The notes: generated from the sequence alone by a model not told the origin. A stretch of 64,000 nt of DNA from Akebia trifoliata (GCA_017979445.1 CM030718.1:26593021-26657020); one strand, 5' to 3'; shown: positions 10,986 to 22,444, counted from the stretch's first letter. Translations and numbers: made by a program.

Positions 10986-12120
10986 TAGGTAGAGTATTAT
11001 TGGAACCTGGCCCCTCACATATGGGATGGTGGGAGACTAGGAGTATCATAATCAAACCATAATTTATTTATATATTTTAAAATATTAAAATTATTTTTAT
11101 ATTTCAAATATCCTACGTTTGCAACTTACAAGCATTAATATAATCCTAGCCCTTTGATTGGGAAAAAAAATGTTTTCTTTTATAAATTTTGTTAAGATTT
11201 AATGAGGACCTTGGTCTAGGCTCGACATGTTCCTTTGGTCCATGTAACCTTTTCCATGTGTATGCATAAGTTTAAAATTAACCACCAAAAGTTCAACATC
11301 CAAATCCAAATTGGTCAAAACGAAATTAAAACTGAACCATGCCCATAGTTTCACACTTCATAAGTACAAAGTTTACTCCCACGAATAAAAATCAAAGAGT
11401 AACAAACACTCTTAACTGAAAAAACAAAAAACCGTTCTAAGACTAAAACCAGAGATTGTAGAACTAGGGCTAAACAAGGTGTGTATGTAATGTATATAGG
11501 TATCTTCTTCTTTTCTTTTTTGGAAGGGGGGGGATAGGTATCAAGGTGTAATGATGGGGGTTTTCATCATAGGTCTGTGGCATTAACACTCACAAACCTT
11601 ATTGATTAACCAAGTTGGCAACTTTGGTTGTAGTCAAGGACCTTCAGGTAAGCAAAATATTATACAGAGAAATGTATGCAATGGTAGGGACTTTACGTAA
11701 TGATACCACAACAAATGGAAGAAAAAAAAAAAATGAAATACAACAGATCCCCACGATGCGCACCTTAGTCAAAAGGTATGGACTTTCTGAAGGTGTCGGT
11801 TGTTTAACACCTCTTTGAATATGATGTAAGCCATCATAGGAAATGTGCATTTCCTTTGAAACACCAAAGCTCTTTTTTAGAGCTTCTCCCCGAAGTGAGC
11901 CTCAAAGCATAGACCACGAATGCATTTGTAAAACAATATTTTGAACCTCTGTAGTTACCACCAACCAAAAGACTGACATATTGGATGATTACGATCATGC
12001 ATATGGACCAGTTGTTGGCATAGATAAGGGTTATTCCATTAGGTCATCTTGATGGTTTAACAAAACAATGCATTGTCACTTTTAAGAATTGAAGAGTCAT
12101 GTTAAAAAGAATCAAAGAAA
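10986..12120. other. Intergenic DNA without a recognisable gene
   Basis: 10,986-11,170 is the inverted, diverged counterpart of the sequences flanking the insertion at 17,791-19,280 (shared TAGAGTATTATTGGAA and TTTAAAATATTAAAATTATTTTTATATTTC motifs, given in shortened form). The rest is AT-rich with no gene that I can support. Confidence 0.4.
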
Positions 12121-12127
12121 ACATGCC

Positions 12128-12215
12128 TTCTTAAGTGAAATTCCATTTTTCTCAGGATTGATGTCATGGATTGCAACCAGCACTTCTTCTTGTGTTAATG
12201 CTGGACCTCTGTGAG
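12128..12215 (-). pseudogene. Isolated exon fragment resembling symplekin
   Basis: The reverse strand encodes ALTQEEVLVAIHDINPEKNG and then ISLKK, followed directly by GCATGT in the position of a splice donor (GC rather than GT). From memory this resembles the EEVLVAIHDI..E.DG..LKK segment of plant symplekin/Pta1-like mRNA 3'-end processing factors. No neighbouring exon was found, so it looks like a captured or left-over fragment. The identification rests on about 25 residues and is tentative. Confidence 0.35.
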
Positions 12216-12678
12216 CTGAGCTCTGTCATGCAACATCTCTGAACAATCAGAAAGCACTTGTAATTAAATTTATGTTGCACTTAACATTAAGCCATCTAGT
12301 TTTTTATGTTCTCATTAAATACAAAATAATAGTGCTATGTAGAGAATGTTGATGGATTAGTGTATTGTTCATAAGGAATTCCAAGAGGTAACTATGGCAA
12401 ACCTATAAGCCAACCGGGAAAACATGTCACATAGAGAGGAGAATCTCAAAGGTGCAAAACCTCCATGGAAGATGACAAATGCAGAAATAATAAATTCTAT
12501 ATTATATGAAGTCTTTTAAAGGTGTGAACTAACACAAAGTCAGATTCCAGCACTCCATGGACTCTAGTCCCATGCATTCGAGTTTTGATATTTTCCCCCT
12601 TTCCTTAAAATTAGATATTGATTAGCATGTGTTCAGAGTTGTTTTTTATTTACTATAAGGTATTAAAAACTAGGGTCG

Positions 12679-12826
12679 TGATGAATGCATACAGTCATGG
12701 GATGCGGTTGACGTGGCAAGGGCACAGAATCATAGATTGTTTTCATTGGGATACACAAGAAAAAGATGTGCGGTTCTGTGCCCTTGCCACATCAGCCGCA
12801 TACCAAGAACGCGTGCATTCATCATT
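12679..12826. repeat. HC hairpin element a
   Basis: Arms GATGAATGCA...GACGTGGCAAGGGCACAGAA and the reverse complement ending in TGCATTCATC enclose a loop with TACACAAGAAAAAG. It is an arm copy of the same insertion as 15,352-15,525. The family is described at 54,478-54,668. Confidence 0.7.
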
Positions 12827-13104
12827 ATTCTAAAAACTATTGTTGCATTTCAAACCCTACACAAGCAAGCATTAATTTTGAATACACATTGTAAGCAAGA
12901 AATCATTATAAATGAAAGATGATACTCATATGGGCAAAACAATTTGGTCATAGAAAATTCAATCCAACGTCTAATAAAATCTGAATTGATCAATCACAAG
13001 ATATCTCCCGTATTGAAAGCATCCCCAACTTATTATAAGAATACTTGCATTAAGAAATCCCTCAATGCATGTAATTTCAATTTGGAATTTTGTCAAAGAC
13101 TAAT

Positions 13105-13262
13105 AATAAAATGACGCACTAAAATGTACTCTGCTGACATGGAAAGTGCACAAAACCGTAGATCTTTTTCCTTGTGTACCCTGGAAAAGAAGAAGTAAAA
13201 AAGATCTACAGTTCTATGCACTTGCCACGCCAACCACGTACAAACTGCATATGTTTTAACGC
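13105..13262. repeat. HC hairpin element b
   Basis: The stem GTGCACAAAACCGTAGATC pairs with GATCTACAGTTCTATGCAC across the loop CTTGTGTACCCTGGAAAAG. Outer arms run from about GACGCACTAAA to TTTAACGCGTC. It is the palindrome partner of 14,932-15,090. Confidence 0.7.
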
Positions 13263-13499
13263 GTCCCTTTGTCAAATCCTAAATTGGCATTTTTTTGTGA
13301 ACAAGAAATTCCTCCTAGTAAGTGAGAGCTCTCGCATTTGGGGAAAAAAAAAAAAAAAAATCTGACCATGCATGTTTGTAAGGGTTAGAAGCCTTTTCTA
13401 ATCCCTAGGCTGGGAGCTTAATAATTCTAGTCAGGCTGGCCCTACTGAAAAAACTTATGAGTATGACAACACACGAACATGTCATCATAACCGCATTTC

Positions 13500-13860
13500 A
13501 AGAGAAAACGATAAATTATGAGTCTAACTAGCCTTACTAAGTTAGTAAGGATTTCACCCTTACTAAGGGTCCTTGGGCTCACCTTGTGGCATCCAAAATC
13601 ATGATTCGATGCTTCAGGGTTGTAGATGGAAAAAAACAATTCCAAAAAAAAGTTATTTTTCACCATTGAATTTTAATTTTAAGTTTTTGAGTTATGTGGA
13701 AGTTCAGTAACCATCCATTTTTAAAAACTTGGATCTAGCCCAACAAAATTGGTTTTTCTTTATATAATTGAATATGAGTTTTTCATAGAATTTAGTGGTA
13801 TGGTATTGGATTTCTAATGTGGTAATTCATTTGAGCAAAGGACCCTTAGGCTATGTTTAG
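13500..13860. repeat. R1 repeat copy (left palindrome arm)
   Basis: It contains CCTTACTAAGTTAGTAAGG, ATCATGATTCGATGCTTCAG, GGTTGTAGATGG and the CATTGAATTTTAATTTT core of R1. It mirrors 14,340-14,700. Confidence 0.7.
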
Positions 13861-14339
13861 ATTGAGAGAAATGGAGAGAAGAGAAGCTCATTAAGAGAAG
13901 GGAAGAGAAACTCAATTTCTCTCCACCAAGTTTGAATTGACCGGAGAGAATTTGGGACAACTTTGAAATTTTAAAATATCTTAAAAGAGATCTAGGGGTA
14001 GAGTTGACATTATAAAATAATTTAAAAGGGTTTTTCTCCATTTCTCTCCACTTTTAGAGAGAAAGACAACTCACTTTTTTTTTTCTCTCCTCTTCTCTCC
14101 AATTCTTTTCTCTTCTCTCCACACTTAACAATCCAAAAGTGGAGAGAAAAATAGGTGAGTTTTCTTTCTCTCCAAAAGTGGAGAGAAAGCCTTTTAAAAT
14201 ATTTTATAATTTCAACTCTGCCCTATATCTCGTTTAAGATATTTTAAAATTTCAAAATTATCCCCAATTCTCTTCTATAAATCCAAACATGGTGGAGAGA
14301 AATTGAGTTTCTCTTCTCTTCTCTCAATCCAAACACAAC

Positions 14340-14700
14340 CTAAGGGTCTTTGCTCAAATGGATTACCACATTAGCAATCAAACACCACATATCTCTAGAT
14401 TCTATGAAAAACTCATATTCAAAATAAAAAAAATTCAAATTAAAAAACAAATTTGGGCTTGATCCAAGGTTTTAAAATGGATGGCTACCGAACTTCTACA
14501 TAACTACAAAACTTAAAATTAAAATTCAACAGTGAAAATAACTTTTTTTGGAATTATTTTTTTATCATCTACAACCCCTGAAGCATCGGATCATGATTTT
14601 GGATTCCACAAGGTGAGCCCAAGGACTCTTAGTAAGGGTGAAATCCTTACTAACTTAGTAAGGCTAGTTAGACTCATAATTTATCGTTTTCTCTTGAAAT
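14340..14700. repeat. R1 repeat copy (right palindrome arm)
   Basis: Reverse-complement partner of 13,500-13,860: AAATGGATTACCACATTAGC at the inner end, AAAATTCAACAGTGAAAATA in the middle and CTTACTAACTTAGTAAGG at the outer end. Confidence 0.7.
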
Positions 14701-14931
14701 GAGGTTACCATGACATGTTTGTGCGTTGCCATACTCATAATTTTTTTCCCCTGACTAGAATAATTAAGCTCCCAACCTAGGTATTAGAAAAGGCTTCTAA
14801 CCTTATAAACATGCATGGTTAGATTATTATTATTATTATTCAAATGCAAGATCTCTTACTTACTAGAGAGGATTTTCTAATTTACAAAAAAAAATGTCAA
14901 TTTAGGATTTGATAAAGAGTAATGACAAAGG

Positions 14932-15090
14932 GATGCGCAAAAACATATGGCATTCTGTACGTGGCTAGCGTGGCAAGTTTATAGAACTGTAGATCTTTTT
15001 TTTTTTCCAAGAAACACAAGGAAAAAGATCTACGGTTTTGTGCACTTGCCATGTCAGCTGAGTACATTTTAGTACGTCGTTTTATTATTA
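14932..15090. repeat. HC hairpin element c
   Basis: The GTAGATC stem pairs with GATCTACGGTTTTGTGCAC around the loop AAGAAACACAAGG. Outer arms are GTACGTGGCTAGCGTGGCAA and TTGCCATGTCAGCTGAGTAC. Confidence 0.7.
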
Positions 15091-15351
15091 GCCTTTGACA
15101 AAATTCCAAATTGAAATTACATGCATTGAGGGATTTCTTAATGCAAGTATTCTTGTAATAAGTTGGGGATGCTTTCAATATAGGAGATATCATCAATTCA
15201 GATTTTATAAGACGTTGGATTGAGTTTTCTACGACCAAATTTTTTTGACCATGAATCTCATCTTTCATTTATAATGATTTCTTACTTACAACGTTATTCA
15301 AAATTAATGCTTGCTTGCATAGGGTTTGAAATGAAACAATAGTTTTTAGAA

Positions 15352-15525
15352 TAATGATGAATGCTCACATCCTTGGTATGCGGTTGGGTAAGCAGCTGAT
15401 GTGGCAAGGGCACAAAACCACTCATCTTTTTCTTGTGTATCCCAAAGACAATGATCTATGATTCTGTGCCCTTGCCATGTCAGCCACATATCCAATCGCA
15501 TCCCAATACTGTGTGCATTCATCCC
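15352..15525. repeat. HC hairpin element d
   Basis: Arms ATGATGAATGC...GGCAAGGGCACAAAACC and GATTCTGTGCCCTTGCCA...GTGCATTCATC enclose the loop TTCTTGTGTATCCCAAAG. Palindrome partner of element a. Confidence 0.7.
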
Positions 15526-15860
15526 TAGTTTTTAATACCTCAAATAAAAAATATTGCTTGAACGTGACACTCCAACCTTTCTTTACCAGCTCTAGGCTCG
15601 AGTTATTTTATTTAAAAGAGCTGCTATTATCGCACCAACTTTGGCTAATGCCACACCAATTTAAATCCCCAAGGAATTACACAGTTCATGTGGCGTTAGC
15701 AAAAGGTGGTGTGGAATAATTCCACTATTAGACGAAGACAAAATAGAATCAAATCACAGCCAGGAGAAAGCTAGATATGAAATAATCCCTAGGCATAACC
15801 TCTAAATGGAGAATAACACCTCATCATCTCATTTTAATAGATAGTAGAAGATAACAAGTC

Positions 15861-16645
15861 GTGGAAGATTGGGTTTGGAGCTTGTTTGTTTGGTCAACCA
15901 TTTGTTTCTCAGCAACAACAGCTCTTCTTCTCCTCCAAATTCGCAATCGGAAATTACCTCCAGGCCCACGAGGATGGCCGATAGTAGGCAACTTGTTTGA
16001 TCTAGGAACAATTCCACACCAAATCCTAGCCACTTTACGTCTAAAATAGGGCCCTGTCATGTTATTACGCTTTGGTGCGGTGAACACAGTCGTGATCCAT
16101 TTGACCAAAACAGCCAAGGAGATGTTCAAGAACCATGACCTCTTGTTCACGGGATGAACCATCTCTAAAGCCATGAGAGCCCAAAATTTTAACCAAGGAT
16201 CCCTGGCTCTCTCCCAATATGGGCCTTATTGGCGCATGTTGAGATGCCTCTCCACAACAGAGCTATTTAGCAAGGAGGATGATCAACTCTATCAAGGAGC
16301 TCTCAAGGTCATTTCATGAGGTTAGATTCTCGTTCATCTATAGAGAAACAAATAAGGCTGCAGATTTTTTGGCGTCGTGGTTTAAATCCTTTCAAAGTTC
16401 AACTTTGTATCCTTCTAAGTTCCCTACTCAGCTGAATTCCATTGTAAATGAAGATGTCGTGGGCAAATCCTTTGTGAGAGTGTAACTTTCTTTTATCGGC
16501 TGGGAGTCCGCTAAATACCCCCCATTACCTTCCAAAAAATAAATAAATAAAAATAAAATAAAAGGATCAATGAGACTGTATTTCTAAAGAGAGAGAGAGC
16601 GAGAGAATGGATGATATGATCAGATGGATAGAAGAGGAAGCAAAG
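15861..16645 (+). pseudogene. P450 exon-1 pseudogene F, interrupted by a LINE
   Basis: Exon 1 of a CYP76A-like gene (EDWVWSLFVWSTICFSA, KLPPGPRGWPIVGNLFDLG, YGPYWRMLR) in one frame but disabled several times: the start is GTG where the paralogues have ATG (15,861), TAG at 16,047-16,049 replaces the Tyr before GPV, and TGA at 16,155-16,157 replaces the Arg CGA codon of the GRT motif. A LINE 3' end sits at 16,281-16,562; exon 1 resumes with GGATCAATGAGACTG and ends at the donor AAAG|GTAATT (16,645). Exons 2 and 3 are absent before gene B. The leader upstream (15,805-15,860, CACCTCATCATCTCATTTT) is that of the family. Confidence 0.85.
16281..16562 (+). mobile_element. 5'-truncated LINE (RNase H end and A-rich tail)
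   Basis: The reading frame IKELSRSFHEVRFSFIYRE, then TNKAADFLASW, is the C-terminal part of the RNase H-like domain of plant LINE polyproteins. A short 3' UTR and an A-rich tail of AAATA units end at 16,562. It is flanked by the direct repeat AGGAT (16,276-16,280 and 16,563-16,567), a candidate target duplication, and lies inside P450 exon 1. Confidence 0.7.
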
Positions 16646-17790
16646 GTAATTACACCTCCATGTTTTAATGAAGAGCTGGTAATGTGACAAATTTTTCGTA
16701 CTTGACGAAGCACATAAATTATTTAAAAAAAAAAAGAGATTCTCTCTTGCTTATAGTGAAAAAAAGAAACTTTCAGATCTGATCAACTTGTGACCTTCAA
16801 AATCATGATCCGATGAAATGAGGTTGTAGAGGATAAAATTATATGAACTTTAAATAATAATAATAATAAAAACAATTATTTTTCACCGTCAAATTTTATT
16901 TTTACATGTGGGTGCTTAGTAGCAGTTCGTTTTATACACCATGGATTAAGCTCGAAAATTAATTTTTTTTGCTCTTTTGAATATGAATATTTTCATGAAA
17001 TCTAAATGTCTGTGTTGTTGGATTGTCAATGTGATAATCTATGTGGGTTCAACGATCTTTTTTAAGATTTGAAATCTAAAAAAATAAATATGTGGGTAGA
17101 GAACAGGTAAGAGAGAAACTTTCTCTTCTTATTTTTTAATAAGTTAGGTGCTTCAACATCAGCGTGCGTCAAGTCTGTCATATTATCAGCGCTTTTCATT
17201 AAAGATAAACTTTAATTGGAGTTGGAGCTCTATATGACTCCAAGATAAACTTTTGCAAGCAACAAAACACAATAGTTATAATTAATATTCATCGTTAATT
17301 TTCAAAAATTGAATTTTCGATGGTTGAGCACTTTGAATATCCAACTCTCAATGTGAATTCTTACTTTCAAACGGACCCTTAGTCACACTCCCACCCTTGC
17401 TAAGGCTTGCTAGGCTCACATATGTATTGCCATAGCCCTCTAATTTGATGGGGTAGATCAGATTGACAATAAATAAAAATAAAAAGTAGCCTATTTTGAC
17501 CTGATCAAAGACTTTCAAAATGGATGGTGGAATATTACAAAGTCAATGGAGAATTTTTTTTTTCTTTAATTTTTAATTTTTTTCAAGTTTTAAAATTTTG
17601 GATTCTTCATGGAGGCCCAGAATCTTGCATCAAATCTCGTCTTTCATTTATAATTTGCTTACAACTTGTGTTGGACAGAGAGCTTGGATTATATTAATGC
17701 TTGCAAGTTGCAAAGGTTAGACATTTGAAATATAAAAATAATTTTAATATTTTAAAATATATAAATTTTGGATTCTTCATGGAGGCCCAG
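16646..17790. repeat. R1 fragments and a 28-bp direct repeat
   Basis: No gene is seen. 16,790-17,060 is a degenerate R1 copy (AATCATGATCCGATG, TTATTTTTCACCGTCAAATT). A 28-bp sequence ending TTGGATTCTTCATGGAGGCC plus CAG occurs at 17,593-17,620 and again at 17,763-17,790, immediately before the next insertion. Confidence 0.5.
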
Positions 17791-19280
17791 GCCCTGTTCG
17801 TTTGGGCTTCGGAGCCGGACTTTTTAAGCTTTTATTGCTTTTAAACCTAAAAAGCCCGTTGGATTGTATTCATTTGGGCTTCTGGAGCTGATTGGGCTTC
17901 AGATTGAAGTCCGAAATTGAAGCTGCCTTTGAGGTGCTCCGCGAATGAGCTTTTGCGCGAAGCAAGACCGAAAACGGTTTTACTTAAAATGACTTAAATG
18001 CCCTTCTTCTTTAAATAATATTCCACCAACTTAAAATGACTTAAATGCCACTCTTCTTTAAATAATATTCCACCAAATGATTTGTACCCTTCTTTAAATA
18101 AAATAAAAAAAGAATTGTGCTAGATGGGTCCACCACATATAATGGAAAGAGAGAGGGTGATAAAAATCTGAGAATAAATAAAGAGATGTGTTATTACCAC
18201 ACCATTAATTATGACTTCACCCCAAGCAATCTGATTTTTTTTGTTAGTTATGGAGAAATTCTATTGGCACCCCAACTTTTACTTATTACAATCCAATTAC
18301 TTCAAATTATTTATCACTACTTCCCAATAAAAAAATTAACACAATGCATTTAAAATAGGAATTAACATTTTCACATTGCCACCATCAACTATAAAATTTA
18401 GATGGGGTGTAGTAAGTAAAAGTTGGGGTGCCAATAAAAATTCTCATTATAGATAATCCCGTGTGTTTTGAAATTCAAAGTTCAAACTAATGACATAATC
18501 TTTCTTTGGTCTTTCATGAAATATTGATGTAAAATGATGGAAATACCCTTGTCTTTAATCTTATCCGAAAAAGTCTTGATTTTTTCTTAAAAACATGTCA
18601 TCTCAAGTTCTAAGATAAAAAATAAAATTAGACTTATTTTTTTTAAGTCTAAGGATTCAAAGACAAGCATAAAAGGTTTACTGTTCATCAAATGACGGTT
18701 GAGATAAAAGGAAAATAACTAAAATTTACAATAGATGACTATATATTATCTATTTAGGGATTAATATAATTTGTTTTCAGTGATTAATGAAAAATCACCA
18801 ATTGAAATCCTAGATTTTTTTTATAAAAAATTTGAATTTTCTTTCGAAAATTAGTCATCTATAATATTTTATATAAAATAATACAGATGATGATGATGAG
18901 ACAATAATAATGATCAGTGCATTAATGTCATCTTTCATATGTCCATTTTTAAAGCAGATGCTACTGAAATTTTGATAAAATTATAAAATTCATAAAATTT
19001 ATAAATTTATTTAAATTAAAAATTATATATATATATAAAGGTATTTTAGTCATTTTTGATGCATTTTAGATGCATTATCAACATTAAGGGTATTCTGGTC
19101 ATTTTACCAGAATCCAGCAATAAAAAACTGTCAAACGAACATCAATTTCTAATTTATATGCTTCTGTAACGAACAGGCTTCTGCTGAATGTAGCTTTTCA
19201 GGCTCTAGGCTTCTGCTTCTTCCAGAAGCTGACTTTTGGAGCTGGAGCTGACTTCTGTAAAGAAGTCCCATCAAACAATG
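17791..19280. mobile_element. Probable non-autonomous DNA transposon, about 1.5 kb
   Basis: It opens GCCCTGTTCGTTTGGGCTTC and, read inward from its right end, CATTGTTTGATGGGACTTC: similar imperfect inverted termini of the CCCTGTTTGG type common in plant hAT/PIF-derived elements. Subterminal zones are rich in GGAGCTG/GAAGC motifs in opposite orientations. There is no transposase frame. A smaller MITE is nested at 18,252-18,449. The target duplication is not clear. Confidence 0.45.
18252..18449. repeat. MITE with GGCACCCCAACTTTTACTTA ends
   Basis: Inverted ends of about 27 bp: TATTGGCACCCCAACTTTTA at the left and TAAAAGTTGGGGTGCCAATA at the right. Related sequence occurs at 46,738-47,392, 61,405-61,640 and 63,640-63,872. 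No coding capacity. Confidence 0.75.
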
Positions 19281-19308
19281 TGAGGTGTCAGATTCCAATA
19301 GTACTCTG

Positions 19309-19621
19309 CCTATATAATAACCACTGTTAAAGAAAAATAATAAAAACGAGAACTTCTATTCCCACACCAACTTTTACTTAGAACATCCCAAGAAGTGTGC
19401 TAGTTCTTTGGTTCTTACATATGAATGGGGTGCTCTTAAAAATTTTTGGTTTGACAATAGAATTCTCTAAAATAAGGACAAAATGGAATCAAATCAAAGT
19501 TTTCAGAAGATATCAGGAATCATACAAAAATATGACACCCCAAGATTTATATATAGTAGAACTAAAGTGAAGAAGAAGAACACCTCATCATCTCATTTTG
19601 ATAGATAGAAGATAGCAAGTC
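19309..19621 (+). promoter_or_regulatory. Promoter and 5' leader of P450 gene B (uninterrupted)
   Basis: Sequence collinear with the split promoter of gene A. CCCCAAGA (19,538-19,545) is the single-copy hAT target, followed at once by TTTATATATA (19,546-19,555), the likely TATA box about 67 bp before the ATG. It shows the ancestral arrangement without the hAT insertion. Confidence 0.65.
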
Positions 19622-22111
19622 ATGGAGGATTGGATTTGGAGCTTGATTGTTGTGTCAACCATTTGTTTCTCAGCAATTCTTCTTCTCCATCAAATCCTAA
19701 ATAAAAAATCAAGGAAGTTGCCTCCAGGCCCACGGGGATGGCCGATAATAGGCAACTTGTTTGATCTAGGAACCTCTCCACACACAGCCTTAGCCAACCT
19801 ACATGGAAAACACGGGCCAGTGATCCATTTACGCTTAGGTGCGATGAAGACTGTCGTGATTCAATCGGCCGAAGCAGCGAAAGAATTGTTCAAGAACCAT
19901 GACATCTCTTTCGCAGACCGAACTGTCACCGAAGCCTTGAGAGTCCACAACTATCATCATGGATCCATGGCATTTGCCCAATACGGGCCATATTGGCGCA
20001 TGTTGAGACGCATCTGCACAGCAGAGATATTTAGCAATAAGAGGATCAATGAGACTGCATTTATAAGGAGAGAAAAAGTTGACAATATGATTCGGTGGAT
20101 AGAAGAAGAAGCACAGGTAAGTACTTTAGAATAATGTAATTTTATTGATTCTTGATATTTCAAACAAGCAATATATACTTGATAACCACGGATAGACAAG
20201 GGACCAGGCCCATATCTGGGTTTTGTCCAGGTCTATAGTGATAAATTTGGGGTCCAACTCAAAATCAATTGGCAATGAGTGAATAGGCCCAAGAGCTTAT
20301 AAGGAGAGAGACGAGGCAATTTGTGCCTGATATGGGAGTACACTCAACAGTTGGTTCAAGGATTAGTCCTGGGCACGTGCAATGCCCGCACATCACACGC
20401 ATCAGGTAAGTGAGGGTTCGTCTTGGCTCCGGAGGAATTAATGCTCATACTGGGTATTGAACTCATGCATACAGGCATTACCTGCTTATCTATCGAAAAT
20501 TGCCATTAAGCCAACCCCTCGGGTTGTTAAACCTATTCTTCAATCCATTGTTTTCGTCCTCTAATAGAGAAACCTTGATTTTTCTATCCAAAAAATCTAA
20601 TGTCTTATACAACTCCCAAATACTAGTGTTGTCAACGAATCTGGTCGATTTGGTAACAATTTGATAAGGATAGGATTCGATCCGGAACAGATCTAATAAA
20701 AGCATCGAATCGTACTCCTATTGGATTGAGTTTTATTGGACCTCAATATTAGGATCCAAATCACGGACTCGGATAGGGTCAAACACATTTTGACATATAC
20801 AAGACCTAAATAAACTCCATATGCTTAATTGAACAAAATATATAATATAATTATATTTTCTCATGTTTTATCGGATCAAGACATGATTGATCCATATCCG
20901 ATCTGATAAGATATTGGATCAAAACCTTATTGTATCGAAATGGATGGATTTCGTGTATGTTCCAATCCATTGATAGTCCTACAAAATACCATCTTGTCGT
21001 CTAGATTTTTTGCTGTTAAGGTAAAGAGAATCTTAAGGGTAGAGAGAATTTTAAGGATGAGGGTTAAAAATTATCCTTGAAGTTGAAAATTGAAGGCTTT
21101 TTTCTAGGTAAGAGGAAAGGGTATTTAAGTCATTTGATGTTAGTCTCTTAGAACAGACTGATGTGAAAGAGGCATGTCTAGTGTTTGTAAACACAAGGGT
21201 ATCTCAAATATCAACTAAGAAGTGGAGGGAGTGTCAAACTCAAAAGAATTTTATCAATTGTTCGTAATTAAATTACAACTAACAACAATGATAAAAGTGT
21301 CTAGAGAAAATAAAGAGTAATCTTAAATAAATAAAAGCAAATAATTTGTATCAACAATGTATATCTTATTAAAATGTGATGTGTACCTAATTTTGTATCA
21401 GGTACAAGGTGATAATGGGGTACAACTAGCACACTCCGTCTTTCTAATGACCTTCAACTTGCTTGGCAACCTCTTTTTCTCTCGTGATTTGTTGGATCCA
21501 CAATCCAAAGAGGGTTTCGAGTTCTTTAGTACAATGGATAGAATAATAAAGTTGAATGGAGATCATAATTTAGCTGACTTATTTCCCTTGCTTAAATGGT
21601 TGGATCCACAAGGTATAAGAATGAAGGCCGAACAAGAGATGGAATGAGCTATGAATATTGTCTCTGGCTTTATCAAGAAGCGTGTTCACAAACAAGAACA
21701 AAGTGAAAATAAGAGGAGAAAGGATTTCTTGGATATGTTGATGGAATTTGAAGGTGATGGAAATGAGGAACCCACTAAAATTTCGGATAAAAACATTGTT
21801 ATTTTGATGCTGGTAATTCTCTACTTCTTAAAACTCTTTAATTTCTCTATACTTTTTGTTCAATGTATTTGCTTGGTATGCTTTGAGATTTTTGAAGCAA
21901 ACTCTTAAAGTTTGACTTCTTTCTTATAATTTTGATTTTTGTGTCCATAGATACTATCAAATCCACTCTGATGCTTACATCATCTTAGAAAATAATAAAT
22001 TATTAGTTTACATAAATTAAAATTCTCATTTGGCCAACCATTTTTTATAAAGGGTATGTCTACTTTCCATTATCCTAAATATAATTCAAAAATTACACAT
22101 CGATCACACGG
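19622..22111 (+). pseudogene. CYP76A-like P450 gene B with premature stop, cut by a gap
   Basis: Recent duplicate of gene A. Exon 1 19,622-20,116 (165 codons, intact, with PPGPRGWPIIGN and WRMLRR) and exon 2 21,402-21,812 (411 bp, same length as in A) have normal splice sites. In exon 2 the Arg CGA codon after EQEME is TGA (21,645-21,647), which would end the protein near residue 246, before the I-helix and heme loop. Downstream, exon 2 and intron 2 remain alignable until the N gap at 22,112. Exon 3 is not found after the gap; it is either in the missing sequence or deleted. Introns match those of A, so the duplication included them. A sequencing error at the stop is possible, but CGA-to-TGA is also the commonest natural decay. 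Confidence 0.85.
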
Positions 22112-22211
22112 NNNNNNNNNNNNNNNNNNNNNNNNNNNNNNNNNNNNNNNNNNNNNNNNNNNNNNNNNNNNNNNNNNNNNNNNNNNNNNNNNNNNNNNNN
22201 NNNNNNNNNNN
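22112..22211. other. Assembly gap (100 N)
   Basis: Exactly 100 N, a conventional placeholder for unknown length, falls in intron 2 of P450 gene B. The sequence on its two sides need not be adjacent in the genome. Confidence 0.99.
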
Positions 22212-22444
22212 CATTCTATTGAGTTCCGTCGAGAGAAGAGAATGAGACAGTTCTCACTCTCTGTTTTTTTTTTAATTTTAAGAGAGAGGGAGGACGCACT
22301 AATTAATAGAAAGTAGAAGGATGGGCGCTGTAGTTAACTAAAAATTTTAAATTATACGTTAGAACGTGTTTTAAGTGAATCTCGTCCGTCCGATCTCTAT
22401 ATATCCGACGTCTCTAAAATGTTGTCAATTGTTTGTTACGTTGT

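Larger units (their letters stand above)
12640..15552. repeat. Palindrome of about 2.9 kb centred near 14,095
   Basis: Left-arm positions pair with right-arm positions summing to about 28,190: the GGTATTAAAAACTAGGG end at 12,659 with CCCTAGTTTTTAATACC at 15,523; CATCCCCAACTTATTATAAG at 13,021 with its complement near 15,150-15,170; ATGATTCGATGCTTCAGGG near 13,600 with its complement near 14,580; and a central (GAGA)n stretch at 13,860-14,340. Each arm holds two HC hairpin elements and one R1 copy. Arms differ by scattered substitutions and small indels, so this is an ageing inverted duplication or a very long foldback element, not an exact artefact. No target duplication was found. Confidence 0.8.

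Noticed and set aside
22056..22316. Open frame spanning the N gap
   Set aside because: It is open only because unknown bases were translated as X.
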